From Paranoxybacillus sp035645275 (GTDB lineage: Bacteria > Bacillota > Bacilli > Bacillales > Anoxybacillaceae): 64,000 bases of DNA. Positions 25,803-34,548 of this stretch are shown here, piece by piece. The translations under genes were made by a program, and so were the position numbers. The notes under the pieces were generated by a model. The model saw only the letters and a list, made by a program, of their open reading frames with translations. It was not told the origin of the DNA and made no database searches. The stretch spans positions 434,001-498,000 of the forward strand of contig DASQMX010000026.1 in assembly GCA_035645275.1 (NCBI GenBank), in the 5' to 3' direction. Each line of letters begins with the position of its first letter. The first letter of the stretch is position 1.

Positions 25803-26545
25803 AATTTTAACGTCGCTACTATAAGAATGCTAACAATCACTAATAAGAACCATGAACTCACCTTTCCTAGATGAACGAGACTCCATGCATCGGTTTGGTT
25901 TGGATATTCCCAAGCTCCAAAGAACGTTGCGATATTTTCGGCTATCCATATAAAAAATCCGATGAGCACAAAAGAAAGTGCGAGTGGCATACGGTAACGA
26001 GTTCCATCAACCTCGAATGTGACCCATGATTGCCAAAAGACGATAATTACAAGTCCAAATAACCACCAACGAACGTCAATCCAATAATGGTGGATGAAAA
26101 AATTCAAATAAATCGCAGCTGCAAGAGGTACAACTACCAAAAACGGTGGCCACTTAACCAGTTCGACCTTAAACCTCCTCCACGCCTGGCAAAGATAACT
26201 CGCTACACTTGCGTACATGAATCCACTATACAAAGGCACTCCAAAAATTTTGAAATATCCTTCCTCTGGATAAGACCAGGATCCCATATGTACCTTGAAA
26301 AGTTCAAGAGCAAGTCCAATAAGGTGGAACAATGTGATAACCTTTAGTTCATCCCGTGTTTCAAGCCCGGAACGTACCATCCACCACTGCATCAGAAGGC
26401 AGATGATGAGCAGCCAGTCATACCGTGGTAGGAAGGGAAGTGGCATGATTTGTGTAAAAGCCAAAGAGGCAAAAATAACGACAGGAAACAAACATGATAG
26501 GGCCTGCTCCCAACCAAAACGAACAAGTTGTTTTAGTGCTCTCAT
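25793..26545 (-). CDS. yoaT: DUF817 membrane protein (YoaT-like)
   Basis: 250-residue polytopic membrane protein (about eight hydrophobic segments) with the DUF817 landmarks HMGSWSYPEEG, GVPLYSGFMYASV, IAENIATFFGAWEYP and a C-terminal VHLGKVSSWFLLVI. I start at MRALKQLVRF (GGTGG upstream); a TTG 13 codons earlier is also possible. Third gene after yoaS- and yozG-like genes. Function unknown. Confidence 0.85.
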   Translation of the reverse strand: MRALKQLVRFGWEQALSCLFPVVIFASLAFTQIMPLPFLPRYDWLLIICLLMQWWMVRSGLETRDELKVITLFHLIGLALELFKVHMGSWSYPEEGYFKIFGVPLYSGFMYASVASYLCQAWRRFKVELVKWPPFLVVVPLAAAIYLNFFIHHYWIDVRWWLFGLVIIVFWQSWVTFEVDGTRYRMPLALSFVLIGFFIWIAENIATFFGAWEYPNQTDAWSLVHLGKVSSWFLLVIVSILIVATLKFKA

Positions 26546-26598
26546 ACATAGGTTTACCACCGAATAACTTTCTTTTCCTTTCAATGTTTCCTACTTTA

Positions 26599-26820
26599 TT
26601 AATCTTGGGTGTCTTCATCACTTCGGTATTCTAAAATATCCCCAGGTTGGCATTCTAATGCTTTGCAAATTGCATCTAAAGTTGAAAACCTAATTGCTTT
26701 TGCCTTTCCATTTTTCAATATAGAAAGATTAGCCATTGTTATTCCAACCCTCTCCGAAAGTTCTGTTACGCTCATTTTCCTTTTAGCCAACATCACATCA
26801 AGATTGATTATAATCGCCAT
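26599..26820 (-). CDS. yozG: Cro/CI-type helix-turn-helix regulator (YozG-like)
   Basis: 73 residues, essentially just an HTH domain: LDVMLAKRKMSVTELSERVGITMANLSILKNGKAKAIRFSTL, the form often found beside DUF2975 proteins. It follows the DUF2975 gene (yoaS) with a 10-bp gap. Three spaced repeats at the promoter of the unit are its most likely binding sites, by inference. Confidence 0.85.
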   Translation of the reverse strand: MAIIINLDVMLAKRKMSVTELSERVGITMANLSILKNGKAKAIRFSTLDAICKALECQPGDILEYRSDEDTQD

Positions 26821-26830
26821 GTTATTCACC

Positions 26831-27313
26831 TCAGACCGTTAAATCATTTTCTGATTTTATATCTATGGCTTCTTGTAAAAGCCTTTGGAGAACAGCAGCA
26901 AAGACTGCAATAATCGTTGAAGCAAAAATAATGCCCAATCCGATTAGCATGATACCTGGGGCGTCTTCTAACTTCGCAACGTTATAGAAGAATGGCAACC
27001 CTGGCACATACAAGATACTGATTGTGATTGCACAGTATTTTATATTCTTTAAAGCCTTTACAGATAATTCCGAGAAAGCTTTGTTCTTGTCAATATAACT
27101 TAAAAGTTTAAAAGCCTGATACAGAGCGAAGAAAAATGGTATCGCCGATACATACATAACTATTAAAAAGCCATATAGTACATAAGCAAACTCCGAATTA
27201 CTTTCTGCTGCTTCTTTAGCTAACATAGGCAACCCAAATATACATAAAGCAAGAACTGGAGTTCCGATAATAAAAACAGCTATTTTTAAAAACAATGTTG
27301 ATCCTTGTTTCAT
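26831..27313 (-). CDS. yoaS: DUF2975 membrane protein (YoaS-like)
   Basis: 160 residues from MKQGSTLFLK (GGAGAGGTG upstream). Four transmembrane segments in two pairs (FIIGTPVLALCIFGLPML, VLYGFLIVMYVSAIPFFFALY, YCAITISILYVPGLPFFYNV, IMLIGLGIIFASTIIAVFAAVLQRL) with a cytoplasmic loop AFSELSVKALKNIKY. DUF2975 proteins are regularly encoded with small HTH proteins, suggesting a membrane-linked switch; no function is proven. Confidence 0.85.
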   Translation of the reverse strand: MKQGSTLFLKIAVFIIGTPVLALCIFGLPMLAKEAAESNSEFAYVLYGFLIVMYVSAIPFFFALYQAFKLLSYIDKNKAFSELSVKALKNIKYCAITISILYVPGLPFFYNVAKLEDAPGIMLIGLGIIFASTIIAVFAAVLQRLLQEAIDIKSENDLTV

Positions 27314-27345
27314 AAAAAGCACCTCTCCTATTTATTTTCAATTTG

Positions 27346-27374
27346 ATTTTAACAGAATGTTTATCGTTTTACAA
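27346..27374 (-). promoter_or_regulatory. Sigma-A promoter of the yoaS-yozG-yoaT unit
   Basis: Minus strand TTGTAA, 17-bp spacer, TAAAAT, 33 bp before the yoaS start codon. Confidence 0.55.
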
Positions 27375-27411
27375 TAAATTATTATCGTTTTTAATTATAT
27401 TCTTATTGTTA
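27361..27411 (-). promoter_or_regulatory. Three-site iterated operator, 21-bp period
   Basis: Plus-strand TTATCGTTT at 27361 and 27382, and TTATTGTTA at 27403: three similar 9-mers exactly 21 bp apart (two helical turns). The first lies between -10 and -35, the other two upstream of the -35. Likely binding sites of the YozG-like regulator, by inference. Confidence 0.55.
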
Positions 27412-27844
27412 TATAAATATCCTTTTAATTTTAGACAAAGATAAAAAGCATTCCTCATTACAAAGAAATGCTCTATAACTTCAAACTATTCAATTTATAA
27501 GTTGTTCAACTAAACTGCCACGTTAGCACAATAAGAGAAAAACGATACCTCTTGTTGAAGGATCGCACCCGTTCAATAACTTCCTATATCTAATTTTAAC
27601 ATCCTTATTCCCTTGTAATTCCTATAAAAATTATTTTCAACACTCTTTTTAAAACCTAAAATCGCACACTAAATTTATGAGTGACAACAGTAATTGTCAA
27701 TATACGAAGTAGGGTGTTAATTCTTATGATATTTCTTATGTTAAAACATGAGAAACTTTGCTTTAACAACAAAAAATCGAGTGTAAAACCTATGCGATTT
27801 TACACTCGATTTCCTATGTTACTTGTATTGTTTCTCCACGTTAT
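27412..27844. other. Gene-free stretch with one hairpin
   Basis: AT-rich region with no frame I can support. It holds one strong inverted repeat, ATCGAGTGTAAAA / TTTTACACTCGAT near 27785-27812, with T-rich flanks, which would act as a terminator if anything is transcribed through it. A plus-strand frame at 27681-27977 lacks a ribosome site and runs into the phosphatase gene. Confidence 0.5.
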
Positions 27845-27880
27845 CGAAACTACTTACCCTTACGAGACAGCCTCTTATTT
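27845..27880 (-). repeat. Partial copy of the dispersed palindrome after the phosphatase gene
   Basis: Minus strand AAGAGGCTGTCTCGTAAGGG resembles AAAGGCTGTCTCATAAGGG at 13266. It directly follows the stop codon. Confidence 0.5.
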
Positions 27881-27883
27881 TTA

Positions 27884-28429
27884 TTACCAAATGCGTTTTA
27901 CTTGTCCTTTGCCATCCGATACGACGATTTCAAACACATCCGGATTTGATAAGCTTTTCCATTCAGCAAAGCCATAACGCTCATCAAATAGCCGCAACAT
28001 AAGAATGGTTAAGTTGCCGTGGCTGACGATGACAACGTTTTTGTCATTCGACTGTAAAATCTCATCAATTGCGGCTTTTGCTCTTTCCATTGCTTGTCGG
28101 TTGGATTCTCCACCCTCATAAGAAAGATCAAAATCTTCAAACGTGCGCTCAAATTTTTCAAGCCAGCCGTCTGTAAACTGCCCGTCACCAAATAAGACAC
28201 GCTCCCCGAAGCGTTCATCTTGCTCAATCGGCAAATTCCGCTGCGCAGCAAGCGGCGCAATCGTTTTAACGGCACGAACATACGGACTGGAAATAATTCG
28301 GTCAATCGGCTTGTCGGCAAAAAACTCAGCAAGCTGCTGCGCTTGAATTTCTCCTTCGGCTGTAAGCGGCGCATCGATCGCCTGTCCCGTTGCCTTACAA
28401 TGACGAACAATATAAAGACGTTTTTCCAT
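27884..28429 (-). CDS. Histidine phosphatase family protein
   Basis: 181-residue member of the phosphoglycerate-mutase-like superfamily. The phospho-acceptor motif reads VRHCKATGQ (His about 9, Cys in place of the common Gly), then SSPYVRAVKTI, a Glu-rich GERVLFGDG stretch and the second catalytic His in VSHGNLT. A small-molecule or sugar phosphatase is more likely than a mutase. It is 22 bp downstream of rnz on the same strand. Confidence 0.88.
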   Translation of the reverse strand: MEKRLYIVRHCKATGQAIDAPLTAEGEIQAQQLAEFFADKPIDRIISSPYVRAVKTIAPLAAQRNLPIEQDERFGERVLFGDGQFTDGWLEKFERTFEDFDLSYEGGESNRQAMERAKAAIDEILQSNDKNVVIVSHGNLTILMLRLFDERYGFAEWKSLSNPDVFEIVVSDGKGQVKRIW

Positions 28430-28451
28430 TGATGTTTCTCCTCTCTAGCTG

Positions 28452-29378
28452 CTATTTCTTTTTCGGAATCGGAAACGATTTAAAATCAGCGGCGATTTCA
28501 ACGTTTGGAAAAATCGCTTTTGCCTCTTCAAGAAGCTCATCGCACATGTCACCTTGATAGCGCGAACTCAGATGTGTCAAAATCAATTTTTTTGCTCCTG
28601 CCCGTTTGGCTACTTCCGCTGCTTGCTCGCTTGTGGAGTGATAATACTCATAAGCAAGCTCGCTTTCCCCAGCGCCAAATGTCGCTTCATGAACAAGAAC
28701 ATCCGCATCATAGGCTAATTCGATGCTCGCTTCGCAAAATCTTGTATCCCCCAATATAGTCACGATTCTCCCTTTTTGCGGCGGTCCGACAAACTGCTTT
28801 CCGTCGATAACCGTTCCATCTTCAAGCGTGACCATTTTTCCTTGCTTAATTTGCTGATAAATCGGACCGGGACGAATGCCGATTTCTTGCAACTTATCCA
28901 CCAGCAATGTTCCTGGCAAATCTTTTTCAACAACGCGATAGCCGTACGAAGGAATACCGTGAGTAAGCCGCTTCGCAGTCACGATAAATTGTTCATCTTC
29001 AAAAACAATCCCTTCAGAAATCTCAACGACATTCAGTTCGTATTTTACATGAGTACAACTTACCGATAAAGAGGTTTCAATAAACGATTGAATCCCCTTC
29101 GGCCCATAAACGGTTAATGGAGTTTCTCCGCCTTGAAACGAACGGCTTCCAAGCAAGCCCGGCAGTCCAAAGATATGGTCTCCGTGAAGATGCGTAATAA
29201 AAATTTTTTCAATTCGTCTTGGGCGGATCGATGTATGTAAAATTTGATGTTGGGTCGCTTCGCCGCAATCAAACAGCCACGTCGCCCCTCGTTCTTCAAG
29301 AAGCTGCAGGGCAATCGCTGACACATTTCGCCCTTTTGACGGAACCCCTGCTCCCGTTCCTAAAAATACTAGTTCCAA
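28452..29378 (-). CDS. rnz: Ribonuclease Z (tRNA 3' endonuclease)
   Basis: 308-residue tRNase Z, which removes the 3' trailer from tRNA precursors lacking encoded CCA. MBL motifs THLHGDHIFGLPG, LGDTRFC, VHEATFG and LTHLSSRY, plus the exosite arm around GIRPGPIYQQIKQG. Start is TTG (GGAGGA 9 bp upstream). Same position as in B. subtilis, divergent from zwf. Confidence 0.96.
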   Translation of the reverse strand: MELVFLGTGAGVPSKGRNVSAIALQLLEERGATWLFDCGEATQHQILHTSIRPRRIEKIFITHLHGDHIFGLPGLLGSRSFQGGETPLTVYGPKGIQSFIETSLSVSCTHVKYELNVVEISEGIVFEDEQFIVTAKRLTHGIPSYGYRVVEKDLPGTLLVDKLQEIGIRPGPIYQQIKQGKMVTLEDGTVIDGKQFVGPPQKGRIVTILGDTRFCEASIELAYDADVLVHEATFGAGESELAYEYYHSTSEQAAEVAKRAGAKKLILTHLSSRYQGDMCDELLEEAKAIFPNVEIAADFKSFPIPKKK

Positions 29379-29539
29379 AATCCAATCCTCCTACATTCTT
29401 TTTTGTTAGTGTACCAATATTATTTTAACACCTTTCCACCTACGGCGAATCCTGTAATAAAATATTTGCGTTCATTACCATAAATCTCTACAATTAAATA
29501 CTTGAGGATATAAAATTATCTAAAGCGAGGTACATATAA

Positions 29540-31030
29540 GTGAACAGTATGAATCCAAAGTCATTGATTGTTATCTTTGGCGCGACTGGAGATTTGGCAA
29601 AGCGCAAACTTTTCCCTTCTATCTATAAACTATATCAAAAAGGAAAGTTAGCGGAAGAATTTGCCGTTGTCGGCGTAGCGAGACGGTCGCTTTCTGATGA
29701 GGAGTTTCGCAACTATGTAAAGCAATCGGTGGAAGATTCAACAAAACAGGAACTAAAAAGCGACACATTTACTTCTCATTTTTATTATCATTCATTAGAT
29801 GTGACAAATACTGCATCTTATCAAGAGTTGAAGTCGCTGCTTGAGCGTTTAGATGAAACATACAACGTGCCAGGCAACCGTATTTTTTACTTAGCAATGG
29901 CACCGGAATTTTTCGGCACCATTACTGCTCACTTAAAATCAGAAGGACTCACAGCGACAAACGGCTGGAAACGTCTTGTCATTGAAAAGCCGTTCGGTCA
30001 TGATTTAAAAACAGCGCAACAGCTCAATCAAGAAATTCGCAAGGCGTTTTCCGAAAAAGAAATATTCCGAATTGACCATTATCTCGGTAAAGAAATGGTG
30101 CAAAATATTGAAGTCATTCGCTTTGCAAACGCCATTTTCGAGCCGCTATGGAACAACCGCTTTATTGCGAACATTCAAATTACATCAAGCGAAACGCTTG
30201 GCGTTGAAGACCGCGGCCGTTATTATGACCATTCCGGAGCGTTGCGCGACATGGTGCAAAACCATATGCTGCAAATGGTGGCACTGCTTGCGATGGAGCC
30301 GCCAATTAAACTGACGACTGATGAAATTCGCAGCGAAAAAGTGAAAGTACTTCGCGCACTTCGTCCCATTGCTCATGATGAAGTCGACCAATATTTCGTG
30401 CGCGGGCAATACGGAAGAGGCATTATCAAAGGAAAGGAAGTCGTCGGCTATCGTGAAGAAAATAATGTCGATCCTAACTCCAATACAGAAACATTTGTGG
30501 CTGGCAAGCTAATGATTGATAACTTCCGCTGGGCGGGCGTACCGTTCTATATTCGCACAGGCAAGCGCATGACAGAAAAATCAACGAAGATTGTGGTTCA
30601 GTTTAAAGATGTGCCGATGAACCTGTATTATCGCACAAGCGAAACGATTGCGCCAAATTTACTTGTCATTCATATTCAGCCTGATGAAGGAATTACGCTT
30701 CATCTCAACGCGAAAAAAAGCGGTGAAATAATGAAAACAACACCGATTAAATTAGACTACTGCAACAACTGCATTGACGGCATTAACACGCCAGAAGCGT
30801 ACGAAAAACTGCTTTACGACTGCATGCGCGGCGATGCGACAAACTTTACACACTGGGATGAAGTAGCCGCTTCATGGAGCTTTATCGACCCAATTTCTGA
30901 AGTATGGGAAAATACGAAAGCTGTTGATTTCCCTAACTACGAAGCCGGCTCAATGGGACCAAAAGCAGCGGACGAGCTTCTGCAAAAGGACGGCTTCCAT
31001 TGGTGGCCAATTCATTATAATGGCCTATGA
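29540..31030 (+). CDS. zwf: Glucose-6-phosphate 1-dehydrogenase
   Basis: Oxidises glucose-6-phosphate to 6-phosphogluconolactone, generating NADPH. 496 residues with IFGATGDLAKRKLFPS, VIEKPFGHDL and the active-site RIDHYLGKEMVQN. Start is GTG at 29540, 10 bp after GCGAGGT; the next ATG is three codons in. With gndA nearby it supplies the oxidative pentose phosphate branch; no pgl gene is adjacent. Confidence 0.97.
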   Translation: MNSMNPKSLIVIFGATGDLAKRKLFPSIYKLYQKGKLAEEFAVVGVARRSLSDEEFRNYVKQSVEDSTKQELKSDTFTSHFYYHSLDVTNTASYQELKSLLERLDETYNVPGNRIFYLAMAPEFFGTITAHLKSEGLTATNGWKRLVIEKPFGHDLKTAQQLNQEIRKAFSEKEIFRIDHYLGKEMVQNIEVIRFANAIFEPLWNNRFIANIQITSSETLGVEDRGRYYDHSGALRDMVQNHMLQMVALLAMEPPIKLTTDEIRSEKVKVLRALRPIAHDEVDQYFVRGQYGRGIIKGKEVVGYREENNVDPNSNTETFVAGKLMIDNFRWAGVPFYIRTGKRMTEKSTKIVVQFKDVPMNLYYRTSETIAPNLLVIHIQPDEGITLHLNAKKSGEIMKTTPIKLDYCNNCIDGINTPEAYEKLLYDCMRGDATNFTHWDEVAASWSFIDPISEVWENTKAVDFPNYEAGSMGPKAADELLQKDGFHWWPIHYNGL

Positions 31031-31054
31031 TGTTCATAGAAAGGAGAATCGCCG

Positions 31055-31672
31055 ATGAAAATGTATGACGTAACTGCACCGATTTTTGAAGGCATGCCGG
31101 TCTATAAGAACAAGCCCGAAAAACAGCCGAAATTTTCAACTGTCACAAATGACTATGTCACAGAGTCGCGGGTTGACATGGACGTACATACCGGCACACA
31201 TATCGACGCCCCGCTCCATATGGTTAAAAATGGTGAAACATTTGAAACAATTTCGCTTGAAAAACTCGTCGGTACGTGCAAAGTATTTGATATAACGAAT
31301 GCAGATGATAAAATTTCCAAAAATGATATCGCCCATTTAGATATTCAAGAAAATGACTTTGTGTTATTCAAAACAAAAAACTCGTTTGACGATGCCTTTA
31401 ATTTTGAGTTTATTTATGTCGCCGAAGACGCGGCGCAATACTTAGCTGAGAAAAAGGTGCGCGGTGTCGGCATTGACGCATTAGGAGTGGAAAGAAGCCA
31501 GCCGGGACATCCGACGCATAAAACGTTGTTTGGCAATAACATCATTATTATCGAAGGACTGCGCTTAAAAGACGTGCCAGAAGGGCAATACTTTATGGTT
31601 GCCGCACCGTTAAAACTCGTCGGCACGGACGCTGCTCCAGCCCGGGTATTGTTGTTTGAGAATTTGCAATAA
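31055..31672 (+). CDS. Cyclase family / kynurenine formamidase-like metal hydrolase
   Basis: 205 residues with the cyclase-family motif DVHTGTHIDAPLHM (about 43-56), the hallmark HxGTHxDxPxH that binds divalent metal, followed by GIDALGVER and PTHKTLFGNN. Family members include arylformamidases and polyketide cyclases. The zwf neighbourhood gives no evidence of a kynurenine pathway, so the substrate is open. 24 bp after zwf, probably cotranscribed. Confidence 0.85.
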   Translation: MKMYDVTAPIFEGMPVYKNKPEKQPKFSTVTNDYVTESRVDMDVHTGTHIDAPLHMVKNGETFETISLEKLVGTCKVFDITNADDKISKNDIAHLDIQENDFVLFKTKNSFDDAFNFEFIYVAEDAAQYLAEKKVRGVGIDALGVERSQPGHPTHKTLFGNNIIIIEGLRLKDVPEGQYFMVAAPLKLVGTDAAPARVLLFENLQ

Positions 31673-31687
31673 CAACATAAGAAATAG

Positions 31688-31727
31688 AAAATCCCCATAT
31701 TGCTCATGAGCAATATGGGGATTTTTC
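31688..31727. terminator. Bidirectional terminator between the cyclase gene and gndA
   Basis: AAAATCCCCATATTGCTCAT / ATGAGCAATATGGGGATTTT, a stem of about 18 bp with A- and T-runs on each side, between convergent genes. Confidence 0.9.
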
Positions 31728-33140
31728 TTACTTCGCCAACCACTCTGTATGGAAGATGCCTTCTTTATCGACACGCTCATATGTGTGCGCACCGAAATAG
31801 TCGCGCTGCGCTTGGATTAAGTTCGCCGGCAGCGTTTCCATCCGATAGCTGTCATAGTATGCTAACGCGCTTGAAAACGCCGGAACTGGAATGCCGCGCA
31901 TAACCGCCACAGAAATAATTTCCCGCAATGCTTGTTGATAGTTTTCAACGATTTCTTTGAAGTAAGGGTCTAACAACAAGTTTGGAAGCTCTGGGTCGCG
32001 GTCATAAGCTCCTTTAATTTTTTGCAGGAATTGGGCACGGATAATGCAGCCGCCGCGGAAAATCATCGCGATATTTCCATATTGTAAGTTCCAGTTATAT
32101 TCATCAGATGCTGCCTTCATTTGCGCAAAACCTTGTGCATAGGAGCAAATTTTGCTCATGTAAAGCGCACGGCGCACGGCTTCAATAAAGTGCTCGCGAT
32201 CTCCTTCAAACGGCTTTACCGCCGGGCCGGAAAGAATCTTGCTTGCTTTCACGCGCTCGTCTTTCATCGCTGAAATAAAGCGGGCAAATACAGATTCAGT
32301 AATGAGTGGCAGCGGCACACCTAAATCAAGGGCGCTTTGGCTTGTCCATTTTCCTGTTCCTTTTTGTCCCGCTTTGTCTAAAATGACATCAACAAGCGGT
32401 TTTCCTGTCTCTTCATCAACCTTTGTGAAAATATCAGCTGTAATTTCAATTAAATAGCTGTTAAGCTCTCCTTTGTTCCATTCGGCAAAAACTTCATGAA
32501 GCTCCTGTGCGCTTAAGCCAAGCACGTGCTTTAATAAAAAGTAAGCTTCAGCAATTAACTGCATATCACCGTATTCAATGCCATTATGCACCATTTTTAC
32601 ATAATGTCCCGCACCGTCCGGACCGATATACGTTGTGCATGGCTCGCCGTCCACTTTTGCGGCAATCGCTTCAAAAATCGGACGCACAAGTTCATGCGCT
32701 TCTTTTTGACCGCCCGGCATGATCGATGGCCCTTTCAACGCTCCTTCTTCACCGCCAGAAACGCCTGTGCCGATAAAGTGAATACCTAACTCCGCTAGCT
32801 CTTTATTGCGGCGCTGTGTATCTTTGAAATACGTATTGCCGCCGTCGATTAAAATATCGCCTTTTTCTAAGTACGGCTTTAATTGTTCAATCGTCGCATC
32901 TGTAGGTGCTCCCGCCTTCACCATTAACAAGATTTTGCGCGGCTTTTCAAGCGCGTTCACAAACTCTTCAATACTGTATGTACCAACAATATTTTTTCCT
33001 TCTGCTTCTTTTAAAAACTCATCCGTTTTTTCGCGCGAACGATTGTACACTGCTACGGAATAGCCTCTGCTTTCAATATTCAATGCCAAGTTTTTACCCA
33101 TTACGGCTAAACCGATCACACCGATTTGTTGTTTTGCCAT
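31728..33140 (-). CDS. gndA: 6-phosphogluconate dehydrogenase
   Basis: Oxidative decarboxylation of 6-phosphogluconate to ribulose-5-phosphate. 470 residues with GLAVMGKNLALNIESRGY, GVSGGEEGALKGPSIMPGG and the catalytic KMVHNGIEYGDMQLIAE. C-terminal helical domain includes RGGCIIRAQFL. Full length, convergent with zwf and the cyclase gene. Confidence 0.97.
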   Translation of the reverse strand: MAKQQIGVIGLAVMGKNLALNIESRGYSVAVYNRSREKTDEFLKEAEGKNIVGTYSIEEFVNALEKPRKILLMVKAGAPTDATIEQLKPYLEKGDILIDGGNTYFKDTQRRNKELAELGIHFIGTGVSGGEEGALKGPSIMPGGQKEAHELVRPIFEAIAAKVDGEPCTTYIGPDGAGHYVKMVHNGIEYGDMQLIAEAYFLLKHVLGLSAQELHEVFAEWNKGELNSYLIEITADIFTKVDEETGKPLVDVILDKAGQKGTGKWTSQSALDLGVPLPLITESVFARFISAMKDERVKASKILSGPAVKPFEGDREHFIEAVRRALYMSKICSYAQGFAQMKAASDEYNWNLQYGNIAMIFRGGCIIRAQFLQKIKGAYDRDPELPNLLLDPYFKEIVENYQQALREIISVAVMRGIPVPAFSSALAYYDSYRMETLPANLIQAQRDYFGAHTYERVDKEGIFHTEWLAK

Positions 33141-33482
33141 TTTGAAACGTTCCTTTCTATAGTTTTTATATTTGATTTAATTTATTTATCATGAAAGAAC
33201 ATACCATGCCCATTTTACAATATCAAGTATTATGCTGGATTTTATGCAAGTTGAAAGCGCGTTCATTTTTATTTTACTTGCTGAATTCCTTCTAGCAATA
33301 ATACTAGAAGGCGTACTTGTAATGAGAGATGCAAAAGTTTCGCAACGATTTTTAAAAATGAAACATCGCTAAATTAACGATTCTCTTGTTCATTTACATT
33401 CCCTTTATTTTGTTCAATTATGTTGTTTTTCCAAGATTTTTTCATTTCTTGTTGCTCCTTGTTCGCCTACAAATTAGGATTG
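33141..33482. other. Gene-free stretch upstream of gndA
   Basis: Contains the gndA promoter region (minus strand TTGATA, 17 bp, TATGTT is a weak candidate) and a short perfect hairpin CCTTCTAG / CTAGAAGG near 33288-33312. No supportable coding frame. Confidence 0.45.
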
Positions 33483-33544
33483 ATGAACCTCTCCCACCTA
33501 CACGTTGTTTAGAGGTGGGAGATGAATCGGTGAACATGTTAAAA
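33483..33544 (+). repeat. 62-bp hairpin repeat, copy 1
   Basis: ATGAACCTCTCCCACCTACA... with perfect 9-bp stem CTCCCACCT / AGGTGGGAG and 3' GGTGAACATGTTAAAA. Also at 37229-37290 and 51370-51430, all on the same strand. Shape recalls the ends of IS200/IS605-type elements, but no transposase is near. Confidence 0.8.
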
Positions 33545-33620
33545 TTGGTTCTATAAAATAAACACTGTAGTTTGTCAAAGCCATATGTCAATTCTCATCA
33601 CATAACCCATTTTAAACAAA

Positions 33621-33646
33621 CAAAAAGCCCCATATAGGAGCTTTTT
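33621..33646 (-). terminator. Terminator of the ykoQ-like gene
   Basis: AAAAAGCCCCATATAGGAGCTTTTT hairpin directly after the stop codon. Confidence 0.65.
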
Positions 33647-33648
33647 GG

Positions 33649-34491
33649 TTAAATAACTTGTTTTTCCTGTTTAGAAAGAGGGGTAAGTGACAGTTTATGA
33701 ATCGTAATCTCAGGTGTACTGCCAACACGAATATTCACAGCTGTCTGTCCTAACCCTTCACTAATGTAAAATGGCTTTCCGTCTATTTCATGGTAGCCTT
33801 TAATCATGTTCAAACGCACTAGCTTGCCCATCTTCACAAGATGGTAAGGTTTCGGCCAATGAATTTGTCCACCATGAAAATGCCCCGACAATAGATAGTC
33901 AAAATGATAGTCTTTCATATGAAGGACAATGTTCGGATCATGAGTTAAAACAAGATTTAAACCGTTTTTTACCTTTGCATAGGCCTTTGGCAAATCGCTT
34001 CGTTTTGTACTGAAATCATCAATACCAATGATATTAACGGTTTTCCCGTTAATATGAATCGTTCGTGTTTCGTTTTGAAGGGTAATACAGCCGTATTTCT
34101 CAAGTGTCTCTTTTAACGTTTGGAAGTTCTTTTTTCTAAGCACATAATCATGATTTCCAAATACCGCATACACTCCATAGGCAGGTTGCAGTTTTTGGAA
34201 AACTTCCAAATAAGGAATCAGTTTTGGAATGCTTCTCTTTCGATCAAGAAAATCTCCTGTTAAGGCAATTAAATCGATTTTCTCATCCTTTAATTTGTCA
34301 TATAAATATTGGGGTGAAATCGATAGGTTTTCTAAATGAAGATCGGATAAATGCAGAATATGAATAAAAGAGTTATCACCATGGTGAGCATTGACTGTTA
34401 ATCTATTAAAAACCGCCTCGTACGTATTGCGGTTTGCCTTATAAATAAAAAAAATGATAATGGCTGAAAGAATCATAACCAATAAAAACAT
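33649..34491 (-). CDS. Membrane-anchored calcineurin-like metallophosphoesterase (YkoQ-like)
   Basis: 280 residues: N-terminal membrane anchor (MFLLVMILSAIIIFFIYK), then a binuclear-metal phosphoesterase with LHLSDLHLENL, LTGDFLDRKR, FGNHDYV, LTHDPNI and SGHFHGGQIHW. All metal ligands are present. Resembles YkuE/YpbG/YkoQ proteins, some of which act on lipid-linked phosphates; substrate unknown. Strong GGGAGGAGA ribosome site. Neighbours resemble B. subtilis ykoP and ykoN. Confidence 0.88.
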   Translation of the reverse strand: MFLLVMILSAIIIFFIYKANRNTYEAVFNRLTVNAHHGDNSFIHILHLSDLHLENLSISPQYLYDKLKDEKIDLIALTGDFLDRKRSIPKLIPYLEVFQKLQPAYGVYAVFGNHDYVLRKKNFQTLKETLEKYGCITLQNETRTIHINGKTVNIIGIDDFSTKRSDLPKAYAKVKNGLNLVLTHDPNIVLHMKDYHFDYLLSGHFHGGQIHWPKPYHLVKMGKLVRLNMIKGYHEIDGKPFYISEGLGQTAVNIRVGSTPEITIHKLSLTPLSKQEKQVI

Positions 34492-34548
34492 ATATATCTC
34501 CTCCCTCTTTACAATTATAGTAAACGGGAAGAGATATGAAAGCGGGAA

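Noticed and set aside
27681..27977. 98-codon plus-strand frame before the phosphatase gene
   Set aside because: Starts without a ribosome site, reads through a hairpin and overlaps the 3' end of the phosphatase gene.
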